64,000 bases of DNA from Glandiceps talaboti. Its lineage: Eukaryota > Hemichordata > Enteropneusta > Spengelidae. Both the position numbers and the translations under genes were made by a program. Under the pieces are notes generated by a model. That model was not told the DNA's origin. It saw nothing but the letters and a program-made list of their open reading frames with translations, and did not search any database. The stretch covers positions 496,001 to 560,000 of the forward strand of contig NC_135550.1 in assembly GCF_964340395.1 (NCBI RefSeq), written 5' to 3'. This document shows, in pieces, positions 46,298 to 58,605 of this stretch (positions are counted from its first letter, which is position 1; each line of letters begins with the position of its first letter).

Positions 46298-46347
46298 ATA
46301 AAGGTGAGTATTTCCTTCTTCACGGAAATTAGTTTCAGTAGAAACTT
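46298..46347 (-). repeat. DIRS-like inverted repeat, right arm
   Basis: Reverse complement of the left arm. A third, direct partial copy (GAAAATACTCAGCTTTATTA and on) is at 46,362-46,396. Confidence 0.75.
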
Positions 46348-46442
46348 TAATTCTGTTCATCGAAAATACTCAGCTTTATTATACTAATATTGGGTTAGAA
46401 TTTGTCAGCAAACTAGGAGGAGGGGGTTCCTCACATCCCAAT

Positions 46443-47744
46443 CTATACAATCTGTTGGCTGACACAAGATGGTCCCAGAGAGCTTAATTCTGTAGCCTCC
46501 TGGGCCATATCCCTCAGATAGTAGCTAATGAAAGAATTAGGAGACCGCCAGGTAGCAGCGTTAATAACTTCTGCTACTGAGACTCCTGCATGTACTGCCC
46601 AGGATGTTGAAATGGCTCTAACTTCATGGGCCGTAACTCTGGATGATTTAAGACTATCATCAGACGCTTCCTGGTATGCCCATCTGACTGTCTGGATTAT
46701 CCACTTTGAGATTATGGCCGCTGAGCAATCAGACTTGTTCTCGGGGTCATACGGAATGAAGAGTTGGGATCTCTCTCTGCGAAAAAGTTTAGTGCGAGCC
46801 ATGTACCAACACAGAGCTCGAACAGGACACAACAATCTCTCTCGCCTGTCGGAACCCACTAGGTTGGACAGAGTCCATAGGGTAATGGGTGAGGCTAGGG
46901 ACCCCAGAACCTGGTTCTTTGCCAAAAAGGCAGGATGGGATCTGAGAATTACTTGTGATTCCGACCAGGTAATTCTCCTTTTGCCCACATCCAAGGAATG
47001 GATCTCACTACGTCTTCTGCCTGACGCCAAGGCCAAAAGGAAAACTTTCTTGAGGGTAATTGCCCTCAGTGAGGCTGATTGCAATCGCTCAAAAGGTGCC
47101 TCCCCCAGTGTCCTCAAAACTAAGTTAAGGTTCCACTGAGGCACTGGAATAGGTTGAGGTGGACGTTTGATTTGAAAATGCTGAATCATATTGGAGAGGA
47201 CTTTGTCTTGTCCAAAATCCTGTCCCCCTATACTCCTAATGGTAGACGCAATAGCTGTGCGGTATACCATAATGGTCTTAACTGCAAACTGTTTAACATT
47301 AAAGAGATCTAGCAGGAAGTCTGCAAAGTCTCTGGTAGTGATATGGATCGGATCAATCTGCCTTGGCTGGCACCAATCACAAAATTGCTCCCATTTGGTG
47401 CCGAGAGTATTGGCCCTCTGAGGCCTGGCGATAATAGCGGCTGAGTCGCTAGAAAATCCCTTCTCAATGAGGGATTTTTCGATAATTTGAATGCGTGAAG
47501 ACAAAATACCTCTGGGTTGGGGTGAACGATGTTCCGACCCTGAATTAGAAGAGCTGTCCTCTCCGGGAGCTGAATCGGACGATCGATCAGAAGAGACAGA
47601 AGCCATGGAAACCATGACCGGTTTGGCCACAATGGTGCTATTAGAAGGAGCACCACATCCTCCCACATCCTCCTGTTGAACCTTGCGAAGGAGAAGAGGT
47701 AGGATTACTATTGGGGGTAAGCCTATGTGTGCATGCCCTTCCAC
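46443..47744 (-). CDS. DIRS-like tyrosine recombinase
   Basis: A 433-codon open frame; the first 80-100 residues overlap RNase H in another frame and may not be translated as such. The core-binding part has RANTLGTKWEQFCDWC and TIMVYRTAIASTIRSI. The catalytic part has an Arg in LALASGRRRSEIHSL, HEVRAISTSWA (HxxR) and TWRSPNSFISYYLRD with the active-site Tyr. The enzyme inserts circular cDNA of DIRS elements. No stop interrupts it, unlike the RT. Confidence 0.8.
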   Translation of the reverse strand: MEGHAHIGLPPIVILPLLLRKVQQEDVGGCGAPSNSTIVAKPVMVSMASVSSDRSSDSAPGEDSSSNSGSEHRSPQPRGILSSRIQIIEKSLIEKGFSSDSAAIIARPQRANTLGTKWEQFCDWCQPRQIDPIHITTRDFADFLLDLFNVKQFAVKTIMVYRTAIASTIRSIGGQDFGQDKVLSNMIQHFQIKRPPQPIPVPQWNLNLVLRTLGEAPFERLQSASLRAITLKKVFLLALASGRRRSEIHSLDVGKRRITWSESQVILRSHPAFLAKNQVLGSLASPITLWTLSNLVGSDRRERLLCPVRALCWYMARTKLFRRERSQLFIPYDPENKSDCSAAIISKWIIQTVRWAYQEASDDSLKSSRVTAHEVRAISTSWAVHAGVSVAEVINAATWRSPNSFISYYLRDMAQEATELSSLGPSCVSQQIV

Positions 47745-49120
47745 GAAATTGACAGTGCATCCACTGCAACTGCCCTTGTGACCTGGGTTGGGGATACAAA
47801 CATTGGCAGTTTTCTGTTGTGATGAGTTGCAAAAAGGCTAATGATGGGGTCCCCCAGGGAGCAAAAATCTGATTGGCCACCTCTTTGGGTCGATTCGATA
47901 CCAGAGTCTCGAATTGTTGTAAGGCTGGAAACACAGCCTTGAGTTCTTGCCAGATTATGTGATGCTGGCTGACTGCTGTCTCCCACTGGCCGGATGCCAC
48001 CTGGCAATTGCAATGGGCTCCACATCCGCCACTCGACATGTCGGTAAACAGGGAGAGGTCCACTTTCTGATACACTAGGGACCTCCCTACCAACAAATGA
48101 TTCTCGTCTACCCACCACAGCAGGTGGAAGCAAAGGGATGGGCGTACCGGAATGAAGGAAGACAGTGGGGGTACAGATGGGCACCAAAACACCACAGGGT
48201 ATAGCTCTATAGGGTGAATGCATAAACAGGCCCAAGGAGTGATGTCTATTAGAGAATTCATCAGCCCTAGAATGGAGTGCATGGGAAGAATGAGGTGAAT
48301 GGCACCGATCAGTTTGTCCACCCTCTCCTGAGGAGGGCAGACGATGCCCCGACTGGTAATGCAATGCATGCCCACAAAGTTGGTGTCTTGTGTGGGAACT
48401 AACTGCAACTTCTCGTAGCTGGGGAGGAAACCTAACCGGATTATAATGGATAAGGTTTTTCGAACTTGATGGACTTAGTCCTCCTGTATCATACAGTGAA
48501 TTAGCCAATCATCGAGATACGGGTGCAACAGAACTCCCCTTTGATGTAGTCATGCGACTGGTGCTAGTGCAATGCGTGTGAAAACCCTGGGGGTGGTTGC
48601 AAGGCCGAAAGGCAGAGCTATAAACTCGAAAATATGATCGTTGGTGGCAAAGTGTAGGAAACAATGAAAAGATTGTGAATCAAAATGTGAAAGTATGCGT
48701 CCTTTAGATCGATTGATGCCATCCATTTAGTGCTGTTAAGTTCAATATTGGGCGCCACCCTCCTGACTTTTTTGGCACCATGAACAGGTGATTGTAAAAC
48801 CCTGGCCCCACAGTGGAGACGTCGACTTGTCTGACAACACTTTTGTTGATCAGTGTTTGAATAGCTTCTAATAGAGCCTCTCGCTTCTGTGCATTATCTG
48901 GCAGCGATGTGACAAGAGGAGAAGCTGAAAGCGGAGGGTGACGTTCGGACTCTAGACGATATTCCTCTCTTACCGTGGAGAGAACCCAGGAATCGTCGGT
49001 AACCAGTTCCCATTTGCTGGCAAAGGAACACAGACGCCCCCCTACCGGGCCCTCACTTGGCTGATGGGGTGGAGGGGATGCAGGAGGATACACCAGAATA
49101 CAGTCAGGAGTGCTGAGCAA
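47700..49120 (-). pseudogene. DIRS-like reverse transcriptase-RNase H, broken
   Basis: From the right: GGRLCSFASKWELVTDDSWV, then GFYNHLFMVPKKSGGWRPIL. A frameshift occurs near 48,720-48,735, after which ASIDLKDAY is read. HIFEFIALPFGL is followed by a TGA at about 48,550, the catalytic YLDDW at about 48,505-48,520 and a TAA near 48,475. Then LGFLPSYEKLQLVPTQDTNF and an RNase H-like FTDMSSGGCGAHCNCQ continue to about 47,700. The order and the YLDDW box are typical of DIRS elements. Confidence 0.75.
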
Positions 49121-50182
49121 ACCCCACCCGACCCTCGGATGGGCCTGGTTTGCAGTCCTTACTGATCATGGACATCTGGGGTCGGCCTCTACCATGACCC
49201 CTTGCTGGTTGTCTACCTCTTCCCCTCTGGAAGTTTCTGGGGGTAGAGGTTGTCGGAGACTTACTCTGGGGAGTTGACTGGCTGAAGCTAGTGCGAGGTT
49301 TCACATGGGGAGTGTCAAAAATTATACACTCTTTTCTGTGTATCGGGATTGGATGACTTCATCTCCGATACTACAGTGGCTAGAAACCAATCAATGGATG
49401 AAAAAATGCGAAGGGACAATGTGTACCCTTCCCCCAAACAAGACAAATGCTTATTGTCAATGGAGGTACTCTTAAAACCATCACGGTCCTGGTCAACGGC
49501 ATCAGCATCAGTGTCCAATATTGGAAAGTTAGTGCATTGATCAGTTGGGTGGGTGTGGTATGCTCTCCCTGGGTAGCGGAACCACAGGTACTTATTCATT
49601 CGCAAAGGTGGATGACCAGGACCTTTGCCACATACTTCTGAGGACACTTTATTCTGTACTGAAGTGACCATAGCTGAAAGTGAGAGTGTTGCTGGCTGAT
49701 ACTTGGCTGATTCGAGTTGTCCCTCTAGTGCCAAACCAGTCTCCGATTGGACTGAATTTGTTGGCGTAGGACGAGAACACTTGTCAGGGAACTGTTGATA
49801 AACCCATTCAACACACTGACTAAAGGGGATATCAGTATAATGCTCCGGTGAGGCAGCCCTCCCCTCTGACTCGGAAGGCGGGAGTCCCGGTTGATCCTCA
49901 TCTGAATGATCAATGTCCCCAAGGAGCTCTTGACCTTCTGGTGCTGTGACGGAGACCTCATCAGGGTCATGTCTCCAGTTGGACCCAAAGCGTTCGCCCT
50001 GTAAGCGACAGAAGCGTCTGGGGGAAGACGAGGGACAATGTTCCCCCCTCTCTGTCGGATTGCGTGGTCTGGTAGTATGTCTCGGTGACCGGGAATGATC
50101 ACGACCCTCCCGTCTCGGTGACTTGTGCGAGCGGTGGAGGCACGGTGAAGAAGAGCGAGGGCGCTGTAACTCGCGTTCAGTG
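49104..50182 (-). pseudogene. DIRS-like gag remnant
   Basis: Two minus frames, one at 49,315-50,182 with an Arg/Ser-rich start (LQRPRSSSPCLHRSHKSPRR) and acidic middle, and one at 49,104-49,304 with an RGRGRQPARGHGRGRP segment. The break near 49,310 is a frameshift or stop. The N-terminus is lost where family A sequence begins. Confidence 0.5.
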
Positions 50183-50544
<362 letters not shown>

Positions 50545-51169
50545 CATACATATAAAAGTACTGCCGAGGATAACACAACAAAGCAATTAACCCTTAAGAT
50601 GCCATAGACTTTCCATACAAATGACCCCATAGGCCAAGGACTTTTTAGGTCAACATACATATCTATAGCGGCCGCCATATTAGGCATTGCTAAGTAGGCG
50701 CTATTTGCATTCGGTGGCAAAAAAGTGAGAAAAATCGAACACGTTTCTGTTTCCCGCCTGAATAATTTAATATTTAATAAGATAGCATCGTGTACATTAT
50801 TACTTATTATGGGTATAAGGGCGGGACATCGATAAACCCATTACAATGTCACTTTATAGACAGCATATGTAAATTACCCTGTTGTCGTTGATGTCAACGA
50901 CACGGTGTGGAGTGCGGAAGTGCTACGTCGTGGATATCAACGACACGGGGTCACAAGGGTTAATAGTTATTTCCATTGTGGTCCTAGTTGTGCCTATAAA
51001 TCATTGATACTAGAACCGGGAATGAAGATGGGTAATCAGAAACTCATCACTGGCAATTCTACACTTTACAAATGGCAAAAATGTTTTTACAAAACCCTGT
51101 ACACCAGGTGAGATTTGTCCAACTTCAAGGAGATGATGTCTAACTGTACAAATCAGAGAGATTTGTGAG
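50545..51169. other. Intron DNA without recognised genes
   Basis: No coding signal. GTCGTTGATGTCAACGACACGG at about 50,884-50,905 and CGTGGATATCAACGACACGG at about 50,928-50,947 form a short near-repeat. Confidence 0.4.
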
Positions 51170-51226
51170 CACCTCACCATGCCTATAGCACTACTGAACC
51201 TTATCAGTTGAGTTGTGCTAAAAAAA
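51170..51226 (+). repeat. Family A repeat, 3' end fragment (copy 5)
   Basis: CACCTCACCATGCCTATAGC to GAGTTGTGCTAAAA, 36 bases from the exon 3 donor. Confidence 0.6.
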
Positions 51227-51262
51227 AGGAATTTTATTGACTCTCATTACATGCCTTCTTAC

Positions 51263-51445
51263 CTTCAATCTTATCATTTGAATCTTGGAAAATTCTCGCT
51301 TGCCTTTCTTCTCAGGAACTAATCTGCCATACAAAGCTCTGTCTGTCTGCGTAGATTCATGGAAGATCCTGGCATCGATAGCAGCTGCTAATAAGTTGTT
51401 CGCAGCAGTTATAGCATGAATATCACCTGTCAAGTGCAAGTTGAA
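51263..51445 (-). CDS. MTHFD1: MTHFD1 exon 3
   Basis: 183 bases, phase 0: [20 protein letters not shown], then [20 protein letters not shown]. The donor is GTAAGA. Confidence 0.94.
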
Positions 51446-51639
51446 CTGTCAGAATGAAAACAAAATAGCTGTTAGTATCATACCAAAGAATTATCATCGT
51501 GATTAGGAAAAAAATTCCTACATGGGAATGTGTAACTGTTACAGAGCTTACTGACCCCTGCTTACCACTAGTGGGCACCATAAATGACTACTACTTGTAT
51601 TAGGTTTGTTTGGTGTTTTTTAGTGGGGTTCCTGTATAA

Positions 51640-52337
51640 AGTCCTTTACTGTACTTGCCTATTATATTCTTGTATAGGGATACCCAGTTTTATTCTTTGC
51701 AATATAAACCATCATTTGGTTGTTACTATGGGTGTGGTCTTATTGCTAGGTAAATTTGTATACATTTAAAACACCTGGTCATGGTTGCTAGGGTCACTTT
51801 TGTCAATATGTTCTTAAGACTAACTACAGATTAACACCTCCAGAAACATCCCCACCTGGTTCAGCCCCATTCCTCACGTAGTTTTTAAGATATAAGTTTT
51901 TGACCAAAATTGAGATTTTCAGACCTAATTTGCATATGACTGATGAGATCATCATGTCATGAACAATACTTAATCTAAGCATGTCTAAGAATGTTCCCAC
52001 CAAATTTCAGCCCAATCTGCTTGGTAGTAGTTTTGGAATTAAAGAATTTTGACTAAAAGGACACATTCTAGCCCTAATTTGCATGTTAATGATGGGATCA
52101 TCATGTCATGAGCAATTCTTAATCTATACACCCCTAAGGATGTTCACACAAAATTTCAGACTGATCTGCCCAGTAGTTGTGGAATTATAGATTTTTAACT
52201 AAAAATACACAATCATTTTCTTTTACCTAAATCACACGTGATATGATTATTTTGAAAAAATTTTCAACTAGACACCACAAGTAATGTCCCCATCAAATAC
52301 CAAAGCAATCAGTCCAGCGGTTTTTGACATAAAGTTG

Positions 52338-52393
<56 letters not shown>

Positions 52394-52455
52394 TGGACAG
52401 ACACTGCAGCACTACTGATTAGTACTGAACCTTATAAGTTCAGTTGTAATAAAAA
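51640..52455 (+). repeat. Family A repeat, copy 6
   Basis: Fills most of the intron between exons 3 and 2, lacks the 5' end and finishes at CAGTTGTAATAAAA, a few bases before the exon 2 donor. Confidence 0.65.
52341..52391. repeat. (CA)n microsatellite in family A copy 6
   Basis: About 25 CA units. Confidence 0.9.
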
Positions 52456-52460
52456 CTCAC

Positions 52461-52644
52461 TTCTTCCATTGGTATAACCTGTGAATATCCTCCACCAGCA
52501 GCACCACCCTTGATACCAAAGGTTGGACCTTGAGATGGTTGGCGTACACATGCAAATACATTATGATGTAAGTGAGCTCCTAAAGCCTGGGCCAGCCCAA
52601 TCGTGGTTGTACTTTTTCCTTCACCTAGAGGAGTTGGTGTGATG
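52461..52644 (-). CDS. MTHFD1: MTHFD1 exon 2 (ATP-binding loop)
   Basis: 184 bases: [20 protein letters not shown] (nucleotide-binding loop) and [20 protein letters not shown], which holds an FTHFS signature. A family A repeat ends only a few bases from the donor GTGAGT. Confidence 0.94.
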
Positions 52645-54022
52645 CTGAAAAACCACATCATATTAGCATTGATGGTAATTTGCAAACAAACTGTTTACAA
52701 TGCAGCACATTTAAATTACAACACAGAAAACATGGTCCACATACATGTACTGATGGCAAGTAAGAAGAAATTACAAAATTTTGTTATAATGGCAACATGA
52801 TAGATTTAAATTACCTATTCAAATAGAGTGTCCAGGAATTTTGAGCACTTAACTAGATTCTTTAATACAACAAGCTATGGTTCAAAAATCATTGGAATTG
52901 CTTCCTTTCTGTTGATTTTTATGTCAATTGCGCAGGGTCAATATGCGAGTTTAAGTTTGTTTATTCATCTTTGCTAGAATATGGATTTTTGCTGATCAGA
53001 AGTTAACTTGATTTTGTTACTACTTGAAAAATATAATACTCATATTTGGTATGGATCAGTCACATTCCTTGTGGGGTATGTACTCTTGTGACCATTTCAC
53101 AGGAAGACATAATTATAGTATAATTCTTGTTTGCATAGAAACATTGTTGATACTGATTTGTAATTACTTTGTTATTCATGTTTGTCAGTATTCATTTTTT
53201 GTTGGTTTTGTTTGTTTAGCATTTTATTTATGTTTGTTTAGCATTTTATTTATGTTTGTTTGTTTGTTTGTTTTCATAAACATAACTAAATATACTAAGC
53301 CTGAGCACCCTGTGGAATAACTACATGTATATACAGAGAATTAAGTATCACAGTGCATACACAATTTGAATTAAACAATGTACTGTGGCCAGTCTCACTG
53401 ATCTTGACATCTTGTTCATTGCACAATGCCCTGTAATCAAAGCTGAAATAATAGCTTTGCTAGCTAAACACAACACCAGACTTTGTGGAGACAAATACAA
53501 AATGTATGTCACAGTTTGTACACAACAAAATGAACCTCCACACCAATACATACAAATGTGTCACAGTTTGTACACAAAAAATGAAGCTCCACACCAACAC
53601 AAATACAAATGACTTTGTTAACATTTTTGACACTTTGATCTTTCTACCCAAACAGTAGCATAGAATCCAGTTGTGCAGGGATGTTTGGCTCTAGCCTTTT
53701 CCCAACCTTGCCTGTGGTATTTTGCTAGCAGATGTTTTACGAAAGAAAGTGCAAATTCTTATAAGGTCTCAAATTTTTGCCGTTGTAAGATGACATGAAT
53801 AGCATCACCATGTGATTAGAACTAACTCAGAAAGTTGACCATATTCTATTGGGGTTGAATGTCACTTCGGGAAATCATAATCTAATTTGAGGTTTGAATA
53901 AATGGCTGCTAGCAAAATGACAGGCTTGGCAGGGGAAAATCAAAAGCAAAAAATCTGTACACAACTGTATTCTAGTCTATCCAAACAATGACACATTGAT
54001 ATACAGCAGAATAAAAACTTAC
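52645..54022. other. Intron between exon 2 and the first certain exon
   Basis: No gene. Contains a two-copy TTTGTTTAGCATTTTATTTA repeat with a TTTG run (about 53,210-53,275) and a ~57-bp tandem pair with ACAGTTTGTACACAA (about 53,508-53,612). Confidence 0.5.
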
Positions 54023-54252
54023 CCAGTTACAACTACATATTTTCCATTTGCTCGATCCTGCAGTCTCTCCAATACAGACAATGATATCTTGGCCTTGGTT
54101 TTACCATAGAAGTCAATCTCATGTGGCAACAGTTGCAATTCTTTGGCCAAATCTGAGACTTGTTTAGGTGTCTGTGATCTAGAAACAGCAATGTCAGATG
54201 GCACTGGCTCCAACAATTTCAATGGTAGATACCGAACGTTCCACTTTCCACC
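54023..54252 (-). CDS. MTHFD1: MTHFD1 first certain exon (start of FTHFS domain)
   Basis: 230 bases: GGKWNVRYLPLKLLEPVPSD, SRSQTPKQVSDLAKEL, and GKTKAKISLSVLERL. It begins at a CAG acceptor in phase 0, so coding exons lie further upstream. The donor is GTAAGT. Confidence 0.93.
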
Positions 54253-54339
54253 CTGTAAATATATAGTAAGAGCAGATATAGAGGAAATATTTCAACAAAG
54301 ATTTGAAAGTTCGTTCATTTGTCAAATAAGAAAACAGTA

Positions 54340-55390
54340 TGATATATGTACATGTATTGATTATACAGTACATGTATTGGTTATATAGTATGGTACATGT
54401 ACATGTATTGGTTATATAGTATGGTACATGTACATGTATTGGTTATATAGTATGGTACATGTACATGTATTGATTATATAGTATGGTACATGTACATGTA
54501 TTGGTTATATAGTATGGTACATGTACATGTATTGATTATATAGTATGGTACATGTACATGTATTGATTATATAGTATGGTACATGTACATGTATTGGTTA
54601 TATAGTATGGTACATGTACATGTATTGGTTATATAGTATGGTACATGTACATGTATTGATTATATAGTATGGTACATGTACATGTATTGGTTATATAGTA
54701 TGGTACATGTACATGTATTGATTATATAGTATGGTACATGTACATGTATTGATTATATAGTATGGTACATGTACATGTATTGATTATATAGTATGGTACA
54801 TGTACATGTATTGGTTATATAGTATGGTACATGTACATGTATTGATTATATAGTATAGTATGGTACATGTACATGTATTGGTTATATAGTATGGTACATG
54901 TACATGTATTGATTATATAGTATGGTACATGTACATGTATTGATTATATAGTATAGTATGGTACATGTACATGTATTGGTTATATAGTATGGTACATGTA
55001 CATGTATTGGTTATATAGTATGGTACATGTACATGTATTGGTTATATAGTATGGTACATGGACATGTATTGATTATATAGTATGGTACATGTACATGTAT
55101 TGGTTATATAGTATGGTACATGGACATGTATTGGTTATATAGTATGGTACATGTACATGTATTGGTTATATAGTATGGTACATGTACATGTATTGGTTAT
55201 ATAGTATGGTACATGTACATGTATTGATTATATAGTATGGTACATGGACATGTATTGGTTATATAGTATGGTACATGGACATGTATTGATTATATAGTAT
55301 GGTACATGGACATGTATTGATTATATAGTATGGCACATGTACATGGATTGGTTATACACTATGGTACATGTACATGTATTGATAAGACAG
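54340..55390 (+). repeat. 31-bp minisatellite
   Basis: About 33 units of 31 bases built from TATGGTACATGTACATGTA followed by TTGGTTATATAG or TTGATTATATAG. Some units have ACATGGACATG. Each unit includes the palindrome TACATGTACATGTA. Confidence 0.95.
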
Positions 55391-56247
55391 TAACATGATA
55401 TAGGCAAGCATTCTATTAGAAGTCAGCATGCATCCCATTGCATTGTAAGACCACCACACATCACTATACACAGAGGCAGGTGAAATATGCCAAATGTTTT
55501 TTTCCAAAGGGGGTTGAAATACATAAGAATGCATGATTTCCTAGACCTATATGTATACTTGTGCAACAAGGTGAGGTGGTTTACCTCACATGGTCTCACA
55601 TACATTAGAGAACAATAACAGCCTTCACAAACCATTTTCCATCTAAACTCACATTTTTCTAGTGAAATTCATAGATGTGTTATCAATTGACCTGCAAAAC
55701 CCTGCTTTATGCCATTATTAATTATGAAATTACTTGAATTACAAAAAATATGAAATGCAGAAATGTTAGCAAGGAAAACAATAAAGCAAGAATGTATGGT
55801 ACATGCATTTATATATTTTAGGGTTGGTATGCATGTATTAGTAAGACACTAACATTCTGGATGCACAACCTAGCTTAGAGTAAATCCAGTCATGTCATCT
55901 TCAGACAAAAAGAGATTATTAAATAAGTCATACTCCTATTCCATCTACTGGTTGATAACAGCTGAAAGACTGATGAAACCACTACAACAACACACACCAT
56001 GTTAAATTGTATTATGATTAAAATTCAAATTTCTATGAACAGAGCTTTGAAAAAGTTGAAGTATTAAAGTAAGAAAGTTGACTTCATGCCAATGTGGGCA
56101 AAGAGCTAGGGTGGGTTGACCAGCCAAGGTCAGGTAGCTATGTGAAAGTAGCAACTTTTCAATGATAAATCATGCATTCCCATGGTAATCAGCACCAAAC
56201 AAAACATGAACAGTGGATGCAAATTTCAGAATCAAAATCAGACTCAC
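55391..56247. other. Intron DNA without recognised features
   Basis: No coding or main-family repeat signal seen. Confidence 0.4.
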
Positions 56248-56268
56248 CCATATCTCCAATTCAGACAT
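56248..56268 (-). CDS. Candidate alternative first coding exon (MSELEIW)
   Basis: An ATG in an ACCATGT context, seven codons (MSELEIW), then a strong donor GTGAGT in phase 0, which fits the first certain exon. If used, the product would be a 643-residue monofunctional synthetase without a targeting peptide. This is supported only by start context, donor and phase. Confidence 0.3.
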
Positions 56269-56960
56269 GGTAGTTTTTGTACAACTTTCACTTTCCAAAC
56301 TTAGCTTGGTCGAAAGCTGTGTGTAAAACTAAAGGCATCTAAAGTACACATTAGGCATTATTTAGATGCAAGTGAGATTTCCACACTTGTTTTTTTTTTA
56401 CAAGTGACAACTATATTGGCAATGAAGTCAGCTTTCTAATGTACAAATATTTGAAATCTTGAGAACAGTTGCATGTTGTATAGAATTATTTATTTGACAG
56501 AAGTCTATCACTATTATGACGACACTAACTTGTACTAAAAAACATTTTGAGCATCGAGTTTCAGTTTAAAGTTCTTCCTGAGGATAAAATAAGTGTGCCT
56601 AATATCAAAATTCTTTTCTCGAATAAATTGATCCTGTAAGGTCAAATTACATGGAAGAAGATCTTATTAATTTTGTCCATACAAGAAGATTATCAAGTTA
56701 CTCAAGCAAATCTGTCAAGAAGTGATCATACAATAATTACACATGCCCTTGAACTGCAGGTTAAGGGTCCTTGATTTTACAATAATAAACCATCTGAATT
56801 GATGATATGTACACATCAAATGATTGTTCTAGGTTCAAGGATATCCTTCTTTCTGAATAATATCATCCTGTATACCTCCTATCAGCCAATAATAACAGAC
56901 ATCTTCAACCTTCTCTTTACAGCTAGCTCAATATACATCCAGCATCCAACTGTTTCATAA
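56269..56960. other. Intron DNA without recognised features
   Basis: No coding or repeat signal seen, apart from a T run at about 56,390. Confidence 0.4.
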
Positions 56961-56964
56961 AGAC

Positions 56965-57165
56965 TCAATGCTCGCAATCAACACATGACTATCAAATTCA
57001 ATGCTCGGAATCAACACACAACTATCAAGTTAAATGCTAGGAATCAACACACAATCTATCAAATTCAATGCTAGGAATCAACACACAATCTATCAAATTC
57101 AATGCTAGGAATCAACACATAATCTATCAAATTCAATGCTAGAAATCAACACACAACTATCAAGT
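56965..57165 (+). repeat. 34-bp minisatellite
   Basis: About six units with CAATGCTAGGAATCAACACA and CAATCTATCAAATT. Confidence 0.85.
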
Positions 57166-57657
57166 CATATACTCACACTTTTGTATTTGATAGAGGGAAA
57201 CTTGATGATGTTGAGTAAGACGTTTTATTTCTCATCAATCTATTTCACACAGAAGATTAAAACTCTTAGGGAGCAATCAGTTGTTTTGGGACTCAAAGAA
57301 GTGGGGGTTCATGATTTTTACAGAGTGAATAAGGGAGGGGGGGGGGGGTCACCTGATTTTCAACAACTGAATGAAATCATGAATCACCCTGCTGTACTTA
57401 AATTTTAATACAACAAATGTATGTGCATAAAATAAACCAAAACAATGGCTATAAATATACGTTCAAATATAACATAAACTCTTTGTCTCTTGATACATCC
57501 CAAGCATATGACATGGAGTCATAACATTGCACCTTTAAGCAACAGTTTTGTCAGAAGTGACTTCTCAATATTGCAGGCCATTAATTGCATTGTGTCATCA
57601 TGTGGTATAAAAACTTGCATGTGTAGCTGTACACATAACACATAAGAAATGAAATAC

Positions 57658-57705
57658 CTTCAAATCTACTGGGTGGACTGACTCTAAAACTGTGCCTCCA
57701 TTGAC
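57658..57705 (-). CDS. Candidate upstream exon (VNGGTVLESVHPVDLK)
   Basis: 48 bases, open in phase 0, between a TTCAG acceptor and a GTATTT donor, coding VNGGTVLESVHPVDLK. It could join the first certain exon in frame and lead from a longer N-terminal part. I cannot match it to a family motif. Confidence 0.3.
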
Positions 57706-57939
57706 CTGAACATGTTGAATTGCACACAAACATAGCCAATAGAAACACACTTTCAAATAATTTAATGAATTTGTATCTCTAAATGGTAACTGACCTCCAC
57801 AGTGTGCATGTTTTCTCCAAATTTTCCTACTTTCTACTTGATCTTTATTTATTATTATTTATGTCAATATGACTTGAAATGATTTAAACTTTTGAAACCC
57901 TAAAATTAGTGATACTTTTATGATATAACCAAGTAATGT

Positions 57940-58127
57940 TGTGTTTTAATTTCTGAATGGTGCTCTAAATGGCCTACAAAAGGTGTTCATTTTTCAAAAA
58001 GCTCTTACCATGGGAGGGGGACCCCCCCCCCACGCGCTTGTATAGCAGGCGTGCATGTAATTAGCATGCACTTCACCACATACTTTTTCCAGTTCTCTCC
58101 CACTTTCAAGCTCACTGAAACCCCTAG
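57940..58127. repeat. hAT-like fragment related to 39,890-40,099
   Basis: Shares ATGGTGCTCTAAATGGCCT-like, CCATGGGAGGGGGA and GCATGCACTTC-like text and the end TGAAACCCCTA with the right part of the satellite insert. Confidence 0.55.
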
Positions 58128-58129
58128 GT

Positions 58130-58600
58130 TTATAATTATATTAACTCCATTTCTAATATTGTACTTTATAATTAGCTAAATTAATCTATAATGGTAATAA
58201 TTCACTCAATTGAAGAGATATCCTAGAACTTTTGGTTACTAAACCATGAATATTTTGCATGTCCATGAACAGACAATCATACTTCTCATAGGGTTCCTGT
58301 CTAAAGAGCTTTATACACGTGAAGCAATGGATTTGGGATAGCAATTTACCAGATACACTTAAACTTACTGTAAATGTAACAAGTAAAATTAACTATGCAG
58401 TGTGCTGTATTGTGCTTTGAGAATCTAGAGTGTCTTTTGCAAGAACAAGAAGAATGTTCCTTGTCAATAGATGTCGGGGGTGGGGGTGAGCAGTGTTTTT
58501 TTTATTTGTCAAAGAGGGGTTGGATTGTTTTGTGGATGAATTGCAGGGGGGCACTATTTTTAAGTACAACAGGAACAAGAAGTCACTGCCCCCCCCCCCC
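58130..58600. other. Non-coding DNA
   Basis: No gene seen. Includes G and C tracts (about 58,475-58,490; 58,589-58,603). Confidence 0.4.
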
Positions 58601-58605
58601 CCCAA

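Larger units (their letters stand above)
46051..50182 (-). mobile_element. DIRS-like retrotransposon, 5'-truncated
   Basis: Minus-strand order: gag remnant (50,182-49,100), RT and RNase H (49,120-47,700), tyrosine recombinase (47,744-46,443), then a terminal region with inverted and direct repeats (46,054-46,396). The right end stops inside family A sequence without the expected terminal repeat. Confidence 0.75.

Noticed and set aside
46528-47139. Plus-strand frame of 203 codons
   Set aside because: It is antisense to the DIRS-like recombinase, which has clear catalytic motifs.
47723-48508. Second long minus-strand frame (261 codons) over the RT-RNase H region
   Set aside because: It is a shifted reading of the RT-RNase H; the YLDDW and RNase H patterns are in another frame.
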